Shown: positions 1 to 7,250 of the stretch, one piece after another
Position numbering within the stretch: the stretch's first letter is position 1
Layout of the letters: every line of letters begins with the position of its first letter
NCBI RefSeq assembly: GCF_000508085.1
Contig: NZ_KI669560.1
Location: forward strand, 2,169,665 to 2,218,771
Length of the DNA stretch: 49,107 nucleotides
Direction of reading: 5' to 3'
Source: Sediminibacterium sp. C3
GTDB taxonomy: Bacteria > Bacteroidota > Bacteroidia > Chitinophagales > Chitinophagaceae
Made by a program: the position numbers and the translations under genes
Notes under the pieces: generated by a model
The model's database searches: none
Seen by the model: the letters and a program-made list of their open reading frames with translations, nothing else
What the model was told of the DNA's origin: nothing

Positions 1-317
1 CCCCGATAAATAAAAGCCTGAGGATCGAGCAAAGCATCTTTAATAGTGAAAGCACCAATGATTTTATACCCGAATAAAAAACCCATGATACCATTGGTAA
101 TTAATTCAGTTAGGCTGACCGGTTCTCCAATTTTTATTTTCTCTTCTGTAAACTGGAATAATCCCTGTTGTTGTTTTCTCCTCAACTCCATGGATAGAAT
201 CCAGGCTGAGAAAATAAACGAAAGCGCAACAAAAAAACCGAAACTATTGATGAGTTTAAGACCATTGATTTCAATACCAAATAAATCCTTGAATGCGTAG
301 TATAAATTGGGATACAT
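1..317 (-). CDS. lgt: Prolipoprotein diacylglyceryl transferase, N-terminal part (cut by window edge)
   Basis: An open frame runs from an ATG at 317 on the minus strand off the left edge, so only about 105 N-terminal residues are visible. It begins MYPNLYYAFKDLFGIEING, followed by a hydrophobic helix (NSFGFFVALSFIFSAWILS) and a second membrane-like stretch (TNGIMGFLFGYKIIGAF). This opening is what I know from the Bacteroidota-type Lgt family, which moves a diacylglycerol group from phosphatidylglycerol to the lipobox cysteine of prelipoproteins in the inner membrane. The conserved catalytic His and Arg region lies outside the window, so the call rests on the N-terminus only. It is transcribed away from the bacilliredoxin gene, whose terminator lies between them. 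Confidence 0.72.
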   Translation of the reverse strand, partial: MYPNLYYAFKDLFGIEINGLKLINSFGFFVALSFIFSAWILSMELRRKQQQGLFQFTEEKIKIGEPVSLTELITNGIMGFLFGYKIIGAFTIKDALLDPQAFIYR

Positions 318-360
318 AGTGCAGTGCTATAAGATGTAGTGCAATGTTAATCAGAAATTA

Positions 361-393
361 GCAAAAAAAGCAAGGCCTCACAAAAGTGAGGCC
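361..393 (-). terminator. Intrinsic terminator after the bacilliredoxin gene
   Basis: A perfect 8-bp stem (GGCCTCAC / GTGAGGCC) with an AAAA loop lies at 374-393. Read on the minus strand it is followed by a T-rich tract at 361-373. It sits 37 bases past the bacilliredoxin stop codon. Confidence 0.8.
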
Positions 394-429
394 CATACTT
401 ACTAACCCATCTAAAAACAAATTACGAAA

Positions 430-846
430 TTAATTGCAATGTGCATCAAATGCAGCAATTAAATGTTGAGCAATGGCTTGCGCTGGTCTTCCTTCAATCT
501 GGTGTCTTTCAACCATGGTCACCAACTCTCCATTCTTAAATAAGGCGATAGCTGGTGAAGAAGGAGGATGTGGCAATAAATGCTCACGAATTTTATTTAC
601 GGCTTCCACATCAAAACCTGCGAAGCTGGTCATTAAACGATCCGGGCGTTTGGTTGCATTTTGAACAGCCATTAAAACACCTGGTCTGCAAGCACCTGCT
701 GCACAACCACAAACAGAATTAATTACTACCAAAGTAGTCCCTTCCTGTTGTAAGGTTTGGTCTACTTCTGATGCAGTTAGTAATTCACCAAACCCTTCAT
801 CTGTTAATTCTGCCTTCATTGGCAATACTATTTCTGCTGGATACAT
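430..846 (-). CDS. BrxA/BrxB-type bacilliredoxin (DUF1094, YphP/YqiW family)
   Basis: A 138-residue cytoplasmic thioredoxin-fold protein. The frame can be opened seven codons further up at a TTG, but the family starts with MYP, which matches the ATG at 846, so I chose that start. The active-site CGC motif is at residues 46-48 inside VINSVCGCAAGACRPG, with a third cysteine at 53. Family knowledge: in Firmicutes these proteins remove bacillithiol from mixed disulfides. In Bacteroidota the thiol partner is less certain, so a general thiol-disulfide or de-thiolation role is the safe reading. The gene has its own phylum-type promoter and terminator, so it is monocistronic. It is unrelated to the BREX phage-defence genes that share the brx name. 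Confidence 0.9.
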   Translation of the reverse strand: MYPAEIVLPMKAELTDEGFGELLTASEVDQTLQQEGTTLVVINSVCGCAAGACRPGVLMAVQNATKRPDRLMTSFAGFDVEAVNKIREHLLPHPPSSPAIALFKNGELVTMVERHQIEGRPAQAIAQHLIAAFDAHCN

Positions 847-864
847 AATTTCAATTTTGGATGT

Positions 865-896
865 CAAATCTACGACAAAGCATTAAATATACCAAT
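865..896 (-). promoter_or_regulatory. Bacteroidota-type promoter of the bacilliredoxin gene
   Basis: On the minus strand a -7 element TAGATTTG (865-872) matches TAnnTTTG exactly. A -33 ATTG (893-896) lies 20 bases upstream. It predicts a 5' leader of only about 13 bases before the ATG at 846, which supports that start over the upstream TTG. Confidence 0.6.
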
Positions 897-981
897 GAGA
901 AATCAAAATTACAGCCATAATGTCATGTTAAAATTATATTTACGTCTTTATGGCATTTAACGTATCTTAATTGGTGCCAAA

Positions 982-1013
982 TTGTTGGATTTTCCGGGGT
1001 GGAATAAGCTTTG
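982..1013 (+). promoter_or_regulatory. Possible Bacteroidota-type promoter of the Hsp20 gene
   Basis: TTG at 982-984 is followed after 20 bases by TAAGCTTTG at 1005-1013. This resembles TAnnTTTG but has one extra base in the spacer, so it is only a candidate. No inverted repeat resembling a CIRCE heat-shock operator was seen. Confidence 0.3.
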
Positions 1014-1056
1014 ATGGTATAACAGAAAATTCGTAAACCATTAAAAAATTATAATT

Positions 1057-1476
1057 ATGGCAATTTTAAAACAAACCAACACCCGTTTATTTGATGAATT
1101 ATTCAATTCCTTTCCTTCTGGTTTCGCAAATCCGGTAAACAACGGATATCCGGTTGCGGCAGTAAATATTCATGAAACCGACGATGCATTTCACCTGGAA
1201 TTAAATGCGCCCGGTAGAAACAAGGAAGACTTTTCCATCCAGGTGGATAAAGGATTATTAACCATTACTTACGAAAAGAAAGATGAGTTGGAAGAAAAAA
1301 ACTACAAAACCATTCGCAGAGAGTTCATTTACAAGAGCTTTAAAAGAAGTTTTTCAGTAGATGATAAAATAAATACGGAAGCCATTCAGGCCAGTTATGA
1401 AAATGGTGTTTTAAAACTATTACTTCCAAAAAAAGAAGAAGTAAAAAATTCTCCACGCTTAATTTCAATTAATTAA
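1057..1476 (+). CDS. Hsp20/alpha-crystallin family small heat shock protein
   Basis: A 139-residue cytoplasmic holdase that binds unfolding proteins as an oligomer and hands them to ATP-dependent chaperones. The alpha-crystallin domain spans roughly residues 35-130. It holds the family's A-x-x-N-G-V-L-like signature (ASYENGVLKLLLPKKEE). The C-terminal tail PRLISIN fits the I-x-I/V-type anchor that links dimers. The short N-terminal arm (LFDELFNSFPSGF) is typical of Bacteroidota IbpA-like proteins. It stands alone between its own leader and a strong terminator, and no heat-shock partner gene is adjacent. Confidence 0.95.
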   Translation: MAILKQTNTRLFDELFNSFPSGFANPVNNGYPVAAVNIHETDDAFHLELNAPGRNKEDFSIQVDKGLLTITYEKKDELEEKNYKTIRREFIYKSFKRSFSVDDKINTEAIQASYENGVLKLLLPKKEEVKNSPRLISIN

Positions 1477-1498
1477 GCTTAGATAATATCCAATATCG

Positions 1499-1532
1499 AA
1501 AAGGCTCCGAAACAACAATCGGAGCCTTTTTT
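1499..1532 (+). terminator. Bidirectional terminator between Hsp20 and DUF2892 genes
   Basis: Stem GGCTCCGA / TCGGAGCC (1503-1510 and 1519-1526) with an 8-base loop, followed by six T and preceded by four A. It serves the Hsp20 gene on the plus strand and can also stop the convergent DUF2892 gene. Confidence 0.85.
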
Positions 1533-1554
1533 ATTACATAACAATATTCTACAA

Positions 1555-1761
1555 CTAAGATTCCTTAGGACAGGTATTGATGCCAAACAAAGTGTAAAGC
1601 GGACAGAAACTAATCAGACTGGTCAATACAAATACACCTGCCAGCACCAATAAAACAATTCCCAGTGTGCCTGAAATAATATCTTTATAATACAATCCTG
1701 CAACTATTGCCGCAATAAGGATGCGAATTGTTTTATCAGCAGAACCCATATTCTTTTTCAT
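1555..1761 (-). CDS. DUF2892 (YgaP-like) small inner-membrane protein
   Basis: A 68-residue protein with two predicted membrane helices (IRILIAAIVAGLYY and LGIVLLVLAGVFVLTSLI). It carries the family signature near the end, FCPLYTLFGINTCP, with two cysteines. DUF2892 domains occur alone or fused to rhodanese domains (YgaP), and their role is unknown apart from a suspected link to sulfur or thiol chemistry. There is no rhodanese domain here. It starts at an ATG at 1761 and is convergent with the Hsp20 gene. The function cannot be assigned further from sequence. Confidence 0.88.
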   Translation of the reverse strand: MKKNMGSADKTIRILIAAIVAGLYYKDIISGTLGIVLLVLAGVFVLTSLISFCPLYTLFGINTCPKES

Positions 1762-1853
1762 ATACTATGTTTTTATTGAATTTACATATAATTTTAAATT
1801 TAGCACTGTAATATTTGTAAGTTTTTGCTGTCTCATATTTAAATTTTTGCTCA

Positions 1854-2705
1854 ATGAAATGGATGATTGGGATTTTGATTGGATTGTTCAGCATGAATGC
1901 TGCCGCACAGTCTTCGGGCAGCAGTTTATTATGGGAAATCAGCGGGAATGGACTTGCAAGACCCTCTTATCTATACGGCACATTTCATATGCTTTGTGCC
2001 AATGACTATACCATAAGTGAAGTCATCAAACAAAAACTGCTCGGCACCAGGAAATTGTATCTTGAAGTAGATATTACAAAGCCAGGAATACAACAGGAAC
2101 TCATGATGCAAATGAAGCTAACTGAAACTACACTGGACAAGGAACTGGGAGCTGATTTTCAACAGGTAGATCAGGCATTTCAGAAAATTACCGGCATTTC
2201 GTTGAATATGTTTAAGCAATTCAAACCATTTGTAAGCACCAGCATGCTTACTTTGCAAACCCTGGATTGTCCGGACAAGATTCAAACGGAAACTATTTTA
2301 TCCGGAATAGCTAAAAATGCAAAAATAGGTATTGAGGGATTGGAAACTGTTGCGGATCAGGTAGCCGCTATTAACGCACAGCCCTTAGACAGTCAACTCC
2401 ATGCGTTTAAAAAAATGGTACTGGAGTTTGATTTTTCAAAAAAAGAAATGAGAGAACTCGTTAGGGTTTACCAATTGAATCATACCGACAGCATTTATGC
2501 TTACATGAAAAATCAATCCATGTCGAATGATTTTGAGCAACATATGCTTATCAGGAGAAACAGGAACTGGATTCCAAAAATGATAGCTGCCATTCATGAC
2601 GCCCCTGCTTTTTTTGCTGTAGGAGCCGGACATCTGGGTGGGCAAGAAGGCGTATTGTCCTTGCTTAGAGACAAAGGATACCAACTTAAACCACTAGCAC
2701 TTTGA
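1854..2705 (+). CDS. TraB/GumN family secreted protein
   Basis: A 283-residue protein with an N-terminal signal peptide (MKWMIGILIGLFSMNAAAQS). Two short motifs mark the TraB/GumN superfamily: YLYGTFHM at residues 39-46 near the N-terminus and GAGHLGG around residues 257-263 near the C-terminus. The conserved GT-x-H and GxGH histidines are thought to bind a metal, and relatives (the Tiki/TraB clan) are proposed metalloproteases. The bacterial members remain uncharacterised. It is followed four bases later by an ECF sigma factor gene, so the two are very probably cotranscribed. That suggests an envelope or stress role. The start is supported by the signal peptide. Confidence 0.85.
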   Translation: MKWMIGILIGLFSMNAAAQSSGSSLLWEISGNGLARPSYLYGTFHMLCANDYTISEVIKQKLLGTRKLYLEVDITKPGIQQELMMQMKLTETTLDKELGADFQQVDQAFQKITGISLNMFKQFKPFVSTSMLTLQTLDCPDKIQTETILSGIAKNAKIGIEGLETVADQVAAINAQPLDSQLHAFKKMVLEFDFSKKEMRELVRVYQLNHTDSIYAYMKNQSMSNDFEQHMLIRRNRNWIPKMIAAIHDAPAFFAVGAGHLGGQEGVLSLLRDKGYQLKPLAL

Positions 2706-2709
2706 TCTC

Positions 2710-3213
2710 ATGAGCGAATCAGAAAAGGAATTCCTGCATCAATTAAATGAACATCAGAAAATCATACACAAAGTGTGCAATTTATACATGCAGTTCCCGG
2801 AAGATAAGGAAGACTTGTTTCAGGAAGTAACCTTACAAGCATGGAAAGCATATCATAAATTCAGAGGGGATTCAAAATTCTCAACCTGGTTGTATCGTGT
2901 GGCCTTAAATACAGCTATCACTTTTTTCAGAAAAGAAAAGCAGCAATCATTTATTGATTCCGTTTCAGAAATACCCGATAAACAGGTTTATTCTGATAAA
3001 GAACATATTGAGGAACAAACAAGGGCCATGTACCTGGCCATTGGAGAACTATCCAAAATTGACAAAGCCATTGTGATGCTCTACCTGGAAGATTACAGTT
3101 ACGCAGAAATAAGCGATATTATTGGAATCACTGCAAACAATATTGCTGTTAAGATGAATAGAATCAAAGGCAAACTAAGAGAAGCTACATTAAAAAAAAT
3201 TGAAACCGCTTAA
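2710..3213 (+). CDS. ECF-type RNA polymerase sigma factor (sigma-70 family)
   Basis: A 167-residue two-domain sigma factor. Region 2 covers roughly residues 10-80, with the core-binding stretch DLFQEVTLQAWKAY and the -10 recognition helix around FSTWLYRVALNTAITFFRK. Region 4 covers roughly 105-160 and has the helix-turn-helix YSYAEISDIIGITANNIAVKMNRIKGKLR. It redirects RNA polymerase to an unknown regulon. It lies 4 bases after the TraB/GumN gene and 10 bases before a small membrane protein gene, which occupies the place where an anti-sigma factor usually sits. There is no FecR-like protein next to it, so it is not the classic iron or SusCD-linked arrangement. Confidence 0.92.
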   Translation: MSESEKEFLHQLNEHQKIIHKVCNLYMQFPEDKEDLFQEVTLQAWKAYHKFRGDSKFSTWLYRVALNTAITFFRKEKQQSFIDSVSEIPDKQVYSDKEHIEEQTRAMYLAIGELSKIDKAIVMLYLEDYSYAEISDIIGITANNIAVKMNRIKGKLREATLKKIETA

Positions 3214-3223
3214 ATGAAAAATC

Positions 3224-3856
3224 ATGGAACTAGATGAACTGAAAGGACAATTGAATCAGCAGCTGCTCAGTGGTTTCTCAAATAAACCTGAAAACAAACT
3301 GGCAGAATTGTTGAAGGGCAAAGCCTGTTCCTTATTGTGTAAAATAAAGAAAAGTATCCTCTTTGAAATAGCCTGTTGCATTATTGGCATTATTGCTTTT
3401 GCATCTATTTCAATTATTTACCACGAAACAGCCATTCGTGTATATTTTGGTGTTTTTGGAGTAATTTTTATTCCTTTCATATGGGTGCTATGGTATTTAT
3501 TTAAAAAAATTGTTGCTTTTGAAAATCTGGTGCTGCCAGTTAAAAACAATCTGAAAGAGCTAATTGACTTGCTTAGTCTTTTTGCCAAGCGCTATTTCCA
3601 ATTCAATATGGCATTACTTCCTGTTTGTTTTTTTCTGGCAATGGCACTTGGATACCAACAAAAAGAGCCCATTGAAGGATTGGAGCAAATGTTCCTGAAG
3701 TTAAAGGGATTAACACATTTCTATTCGGGTATCATCATTGCTTATATAGCTGTTACCCTGATTGCATTGGTTTATTTTACCAAATGGTATATTAAAAAGC
3801 TATACGGCAATTATATAAATCAACTGCAACAGCTGTTGGCGGAATTAAAAGAGTAA
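3224..3856 (+). CDS. Four-helix membrane protein downstream of the ECF sigma factor, candidate anti-sigma factor
   Basis: I do not recognise a named family. The 210 residues hold a soluble N-terminal segment (1-44, MELDELKGQLNQQLL) and about four membrane helices near 45-66, 71-93, 126-144 and 166-186. The C-terminal tail is short and leucine-rich (YINQLQQLLAELKE). The position 10 bases after an ECF sigma gene suggests a membrane anti-sigma factor or sensor. The Zn-binding HxxxCxxC motif of ZAS-type anti-sigma factors is absent; the two cysteines at 35 and 39 have no matching histidine. The anti-sigma idea is inference from position only. The gene ends 6 bases from the convergent NTF2-like gene. 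Confidence 0.6.
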   Translation: MELDELKGQLNQQLLSGFSNKPENKLAELLKGKACSLLCKIKKSILFEIACCIIGIIAFASISIIYHETAIRVYFGVFGVIFIPFIWVLWYLFKKIVAFENLVLPVKNNLKELIDLLSLFAKRYFQFNMALLPVCFFLAMALGYQQKEPIEGLEQMFLKLKGLTHFYSGIIIAYIAVTLIALVYFTKWYIKKLYGNYINQLQQLLAELKE

Positions 3857-3862
3857 AGGAAA

Positions 3863-4318
3863 CTATTCTACACAGCCAGTTTTTCTGCGTGTATCAATAA
3901 TGTACTGGATTCTCCATTTGTCAGTAGTGCGCACCAGTTGAAATGAGTTTACCCCGCAATGACTAAAATCTGCTCTTCGGTAAAATTTATAAGGCGTCCA
4001 TACCGTTGCAAGAGGGCCATCAATTTTTACCATTTCAAAAACAATTCTTTCATCTGCTAATCCTTTTGGCATATTAGCGACCTGCTTAATGAATCCAGTT
4101 ACTGAATCTGTTCTTACGATCAGCTTGCCTTCTTTATTGGTAGTAATGGTTTGCATAATTGCATTATCGGTAAAACAGTCCTGCAACATAGCACCGTCTG
4201 ACTCAATCATGGCAAAAAACATTTTGCGGATCGTAGCCTTAACGGAATCCTCAGCAGATTGCGCATTGGTATTTAATGACGCTGCTGCCATCACGATAAA
4301 TAAGAAGTATTTTTTCAT
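3863..4318 (-). CDS. Secreted NTF2-like (SnoaL/DUF4440-type) protein
   Basis: A 151-residue protein with a signal peptide (MKKYFLFIVMAAASLNTNAQS). It has one NTF2-like cone domain: an N-terminal helix pair (AEDSVKATIRKMFFAMIESDGAMLQDCF), then FTDNAIMQTI and a C-terminal sheet (VATVWTPYKF-like segment, SFQLVRTTDKWRIQYIIDTRRK). These domains serve as small enzymes, binding proteins or immunity-like modules, so no reaction can be assigned. The single gene lies 41 bases after the arginine decarboxylase stop on the same strand, so readthrough from that gene is possible. A link in function is not implied. Confidence 0.75.
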   Translation of the reverse strand: MKKYFLFIVMAAASLNTNAQSAEDSVKATIRKMFFAMIESDGAMLQDCFTDNAIMQTITTNKEGKLIVRTDSVTGFIKQVANMPKGLADERIVFEMVKIDGPLATVWTPYKFYRRADFSHCGVNSFQLVRTTDKWRIQYIIDTRRKTGCVE

Positions 4319-4359
4319 ATCACTGTTTTAAAGCCAAAAAAGAATAGAATAAATGCTTT

Positions 4360-5793
4360 CTAAAGGTACCCAAGAATTTTTAACATGCTTTGCGCTGTCT
4401 GTTCTTTTGCATACACCCAATCAATCAGCTTTCCATTTTTGTCATATTCCACAATTACATGCTTAGGAGATGGAATAAGGCAATGCTTGATTCCACCATA
4501 GCCACTAATTTGATCCTGATAAGCCCCAGTATGGAAAAATCCTACATATAAAGGTTCTTTGTTGGATTCTTCTTCTTTCTTGTCTGTAGTGGTCAGCTTT
4601 GGAAGAAACACTTCATTAATATGTTCTTCTGAATCGTAATAGTCATGACTGTCACAAGTGATACCTCCTAATACAACACGATGATATTCATTGTCCCATT
4701 TATTTACAGGCAACATGAGGAATTTCTCTCCAATTCCCCACGTATCGGGCAAAGTAGTAATAAAGGACGAGTCGATCATGTACCAGCATTCCCGGTCGTT
4801 CTGAATTTTCTGACCAATTACACTATAAATATGAGCCATGCTCTCTCCTACTGTATAACTACCAAACTCTGTATATAAATTTGGCATTGGCACTTTGGCC
4901 TTTTTGCAGGCTTTTTTAATATTGCCAACAATCTCATTGATCATGAATTGATAATCGTATTCAAACCCAAGTGAGTGTTTAATTGGGAAACCTCCACCAA
5001 TATTAATTGAATCCAACTCAGGACAAATCTTTTTTAACTGACAATAAAGATTGATGATTTTATTCAACTCACTCCAGTAATAGATATCATCCTTAATGCC
5101 CTTATTTAAAAAGATATGAAGCATTTTCAACTGAAACTTGTCTTCGTATCCTTCAATTTCATCTACATAAAATTCAAGAATATCTTTTGCCCTGATTCCC
5201 AGGCGGGATGTATAAAAAGGAAAATTGGGCTCCTCTTCAGCAGCTACTCTGATTCCTAAAGAAAATGGTGTACTGCTTTTGACACTTCGTTTATAAGCCT
5301 GTAGCTCCTCTTTATTATCCAATATTGGAACTACATTTTTAAAACCGGAATTAATTAGTTTAGCAATCCGGGAAGTATATTGTTTTTGCTTATACCCATT
5401 GCAAATAATAAAGGTTTCCTTATTAATCTTTCTGCGCTGATATAAGCGGTTGATAATTTCAATATCGTAAGCATAGGAAGTTTCCAGGTGAATATTATGC
5501 TTAAGTGCTTCTTCTACAATAAAGGAAAAATGCGAACTCTTGGTACAGTAACAATAAAAATATTGCCCCTCATATTTGTGCTTTTTAAAAGCATTGGCAA
5601 ACATATTTTTTGCCTTATTAATTTGCATACCTATTTTAGGCAAATACGTTAGTTTCAACGGTGTTCCGTGTTTATCAATCAATTTCTTGATATCTACTCC
5701 ATTGAATTCTAAATAACCATTGTCACTTACTTCAAAGCCATCTTGGGGGAAGTGGAATGTCTGGTTAACCAGAGACGTATAGGTATTGTTCAT
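4360..5793 (-). CDS. speA: Arginine decarboxylase (biosynthetic, PLP fold III)
   Basis: A 477-residue alanine-racemase-fold decarboxylase. It converts arginine to agmatine for polyamine synthesis in the cytoplasm. The likely PLP lysine is K85 in YCYCTKSSHF. The glycine-rich phosphate-binding stretch is SINIGGGFPIKHS, and the conserved late segment GITCDSHDYY supplies the second-subunit cysteine. It is shorter than the 630-660 residue E. coli SpeA, as is usual for the Bacteroidota type. A carboxynorspermidine or diaminopimelate decarboxylase is the alternative within the fold, but the overall sequence style fits arginine decarboxylase of this phylum. It is not followed by agmatinase or agmatine deiminase in this window. 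Confidence 0.85.
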   Translation of the reverse strand: MNNTYTSLVNQTFHFPQDGFEVSDNGYLEFNGVDIKKLIDKHGTPLKLTYLPKIGMQINKAKNMFANAFKKHKYEGQYFYCYCTKSSHFSFIVEEALKHNIHLETSYAYDIEIINRLYQRRKINKETFIICNGYKQKQYTSRIAKLINSGFKNVVPILDNKEELQAYKRSVKSSTPFSLGIRVAAEEEPNFPFYTSRLGIRAKDILEFYVDEIEGYEDKFQLKMLHIFLNKGIKDDIYYWSELNKIINLYCQLKKICPELDSINIGGGFPIKHSLGFEYDYQFMINEIVGNIKKACKKAKVPMPNLYTEFGSYTVGESMAHIYSVIGQKIQNDRECWYMIDSSFITTLPDTWGIGEKFLMLPVNKWDNEYHRVVLGGITCDSHDYYDSEEHINEVFLPKLTTTDKKEEESNKEPLYVGFFHTGAYQDQISGYGGIKHCLIPSPKHVIVEYDKNGKLIDWVYAKEQTAQSMLKILGYL

Positions 5794-5850
5794 CAGCCGT
5801 AATTTCCTTTAAATGAGAATGTAAAAATAGTCCTTGTTGCGGAGATTGAA

Positions 5851-5882
5851 AATAAAAAAAGCCGGATGCAGTTGCAACCGGC
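5851..5882 (-). terminator. Terminator of the thrS-infC-rpmI-rplT operon
   Basis: Outer stem GCCGG / CCGGC (5861-5865 and 5878-5882) with inner TGCA pairing. On the minus strand it is followed by a run of seven T (5854-5860). It lies 22 bases past the rplT stop. Confidence 0.8.
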
Positions 5883-5904
5883 TTTAATCTTTTTATTTGC
5901 TCTA

Positions 5905-6249
5905 TTATTTAACTGAAGCAATCAAAGCTTTAAAAGAAGCTGGTTCGTTCATAGCTAAATCAGCCAATACTTTACGGTTCAAATCGATGCCCTTAACAGA
6001 CAACTTATTGATGAACTGACTGTAAGTCATTCCTTCTTCTCTTACAGCCGCATTGATACGTGCAATCCACAACTGGCGGTATTCACGCTTTTTCAACTTA
6101 CGACCTACATAGCTGTAAGTAAGACCTTTTTCTACAATATTTTTGGCAACGGTATAAACGTTTTTACGTTTACCGTAATATCCTTTGGCTTGGTCAAGAA
6201 TTTTCTTTCTCCTTGCTCTTGATGCAACTGCATTTTTTGAACGTGGCAT
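5905..6249 (-). CDS. rplT: Large ribosomal subunit protein bL20
   Basis: A 114-residue basic protein with the expected family length. The N-terminal extension [28 protein letters not shown] penetrates 23S rRNA. The globular C-terminal half ([18 protein letters not shown]) is the domain known to bind rRNA and, in other bacteria, its own mRNA. It is essential for early 50S assembly. It is the last gene of the thrS-infC-rpmI-rplT operon and is followed by a terminator. A small hairpin sits just upstream of its start (6265-6279). Confidence 0.98.
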   Translation of the reverse strand: MPRSKNAVASRARRKKILDQAKGYYGKRKNVYTVAKNIVEKGLTYSYVGRKLKKREYRQLWIARINAAVREEGMTYSQFINKLSVKGIDLNRKVLADLAMNEPASFKALIASVK

Positions 6250-6264
6250 ACTAAATGTTTTGAA

Positions 6265-6279
6265 GTTAGCGGAGCTAAC
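6265..6279 (-). other. Hairpin in the rpmI-rplT spacer
   Basis: A 6-bp stem GTTAGC / GCTAAC with a three-base loop lies in the 62-base gap between rpmI and rplT, ending 16 bases before the rplT ATG. It could influence rplT translation. No U-tract follows, so it is not a terminator. Confidence 0.4.
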
Positions 6280-6311
6280 GGTTAATAATCGGTTTTGTTA
6301 AGCGGGGCTGA

Positions 6312-6512
6312 TTAGCCTTTCAAGCGTAATAAACGTAAAACGAAATCCTTGTTGGTAGATCCAACAATACCTTTTTGTCTTAATGCGCGCTTACGCTTTT
6401 TAGACTTTTTGGTTAGGATGTGACGCTTGAACGCCTTCTGGAAACTGATTTCTCCGGTACCGGTCACTTTAAAACGCTTCTTAGCGCTGGAGTTTGTTTT
6501 AACTTTTGGCAT
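6312..6512 (-). CDS. rpmI: Large ribosomal subunit protein bL35
   Basis: A 66-residue, strongly basic protein with the family opening [20 protein letters not shown] and the conserved [11 protein letters not shown] segment. It is a 50S component that stabilises the region near the tRNA exit. The order infC-rpmI-rplT is the classical one. Unlike the closely packed E. coli operon, there is a 121-base gap to infC here. The gap carries a consensus promoter and two hairpins, so this gene and rplT can be expressed without infC. Confidence 0.97.
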   Translation of the reverse strand: MPKVKTNSSAKKRFKVTGTGEISFQKAFKRHILTKKSKKRKRALRQKGIVGSTNKDFVLRLLRLKG

Positions 6513-6517
6513 ATAAT

Positions 6518-6564
6518 AATCTCTAAAAGATTACTCCCTGCTGGCGTTCCACCACCGGGTGGAA
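6518..6564 (-). promoter_or_regulatory. Structured leader of rpmI-rplT, candidate ribosomal-protein autoregulatory site
   Basis: Two hairpins lie in the roughly 80-base leader made by the internal promoter. The first has stem TTCCACC / GGTGGAA with a four-base loop (6547-6564). The second has stem AATCT / AGATT (6518-6532) and ends five bases before the rpmI start, where it could mask ribosome entry. In E. coli and Bacillus L20 represses this operon through its leader. That this leader works the same way is inference. Confidence 0.4.
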
Positions 6565-6598
6565 ACTTGTTTTGGCCTTACGGGAAAATTTTGGATTG

Positions 6599-6630
6599 CA
6601 AAAGTATCATTTTTGCATGAAAACACCAAA
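6599..6630 (-). promoter_or_regulatory. Internal promoter for rpmI-rplT
   Basis: A -7 element TACTTTTG (6599-6606) matches TAnnTTTG exactly. A TTTG -33 element (6627-6630) lies exactly 20 bases upstream. The -7 box is just past the infC stop, and the -33 box is close to it. This is one of the two best promoter matches in the window. Confidence 0.75.
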
Positions 6631-6633
6631 ATA

Positions 6634-7200
6634 TTACTTCTTTTTACCTGTTTTAGGGGTAAAAATGGCAAACATGCGCTTTCCTTCCAGTTTGGGCATA
6701 CTTTCCAATGCCCCAACTTCTGCCAGTCTTTCTGCAAATTTCAACAGCAATAACTGGCCACGGTCCTGGAACATAATAGCTCTACCCTTAAACTGTACAT
6801 AGGCTTTTACTTTATTGCCGTCTTTCAGAAAACCTTCTGCATGTTTGGCTTTAAAGTTGAAATCATGGTCATCCGTACTTGGGGTAAAACGGATTTCTTT
6901 GATTTCACTCTGTTTGGAGTTGGCTTTCATTTCCTTCTCCTTTTTCTTCTTCTCGTATAAGAATTTCTTGTAGTCTATAATTTTACAAACGGGAGGATCT
7001 GCAGTAGGGGAAATTTCTACCAGATCCAGTTCCTGCTCCTGGGCAATTTTCAATGCTTCCTGAACAGAGTAAATTCCAACGGTAACGTTGTCTCCTACCA
7101 ATCTGATTTGTTGTGCACGAATTCTTTCGTTGATGCGATGCTCAGGCTCTGGTTGCCTGTTGAACCTAGGATTGAATCTTCCTTTGGGTGGTAATGCCAT
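6634..7200 (-). CDS. infC: Translation initiation factor IF-3
   Basis: A 188-residue protein with both IF-3 domains. The N-terminal domain contains INERIRAQQIRLVGDNVTVGIYSVQEAL and the signature DLVEISPTADPPVCKIIDYKKFLYE. The lysine-rich linker helix (KKKKEKEMKANSKQ) leads to the C-terminal domain (EIRFTPSTDDHDFNFKAKHAEGFLKDGNKVKAYVQFKGRAI). IF-3 blocks premature 50S joining and proofreads the start codon. It starts with ATG, not the rare ATT used for autoregulation in E. coli, so that feedback is unlikely here. It lies 50 bases after thrS. Confidence 0.98.
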   Translation of the reverse strand: MALPPKGRFNPRFNRQPEPEHRINERIRAQQIRLVGDNVTVGIYSVQEALKIAQEQELDLVEISPTADPPVCKIIDYKKFLYEKKKKEKEMKANSKQSEIKEIRFTPSTDDHDFNFKAKHAEGFLKDGNKVKAYVQFKGRAIMFQDRGQLLLLKFAERLAEVGALESMPKLEGKRMFAIFTPKTGKKK

Positions 7201-7250
7201 TAAAACTTGTTTGGTTTAAAATTTTAGGTAAAGATATACGATATTATGAA

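Noticed and set aside
46..300. Plus-strand 84-codon frame at the left edge
   Set aside because: It lies antisense to the Lgt N-terminal frame, which matches a known family.
430..846. Possible BREX phage-defence component because the family is named Brx
   Set aside because: The protein is a 138-residue bacilliredoxin with a CGC motif. No pglX, pglZ or brxC gene is present.
6531..6737. Small frames on both strands around the infC-rpmI gap
   Set aside because: They overlap the infC 3' end in other frames and the promoter and leader; no family resemblance or start context.
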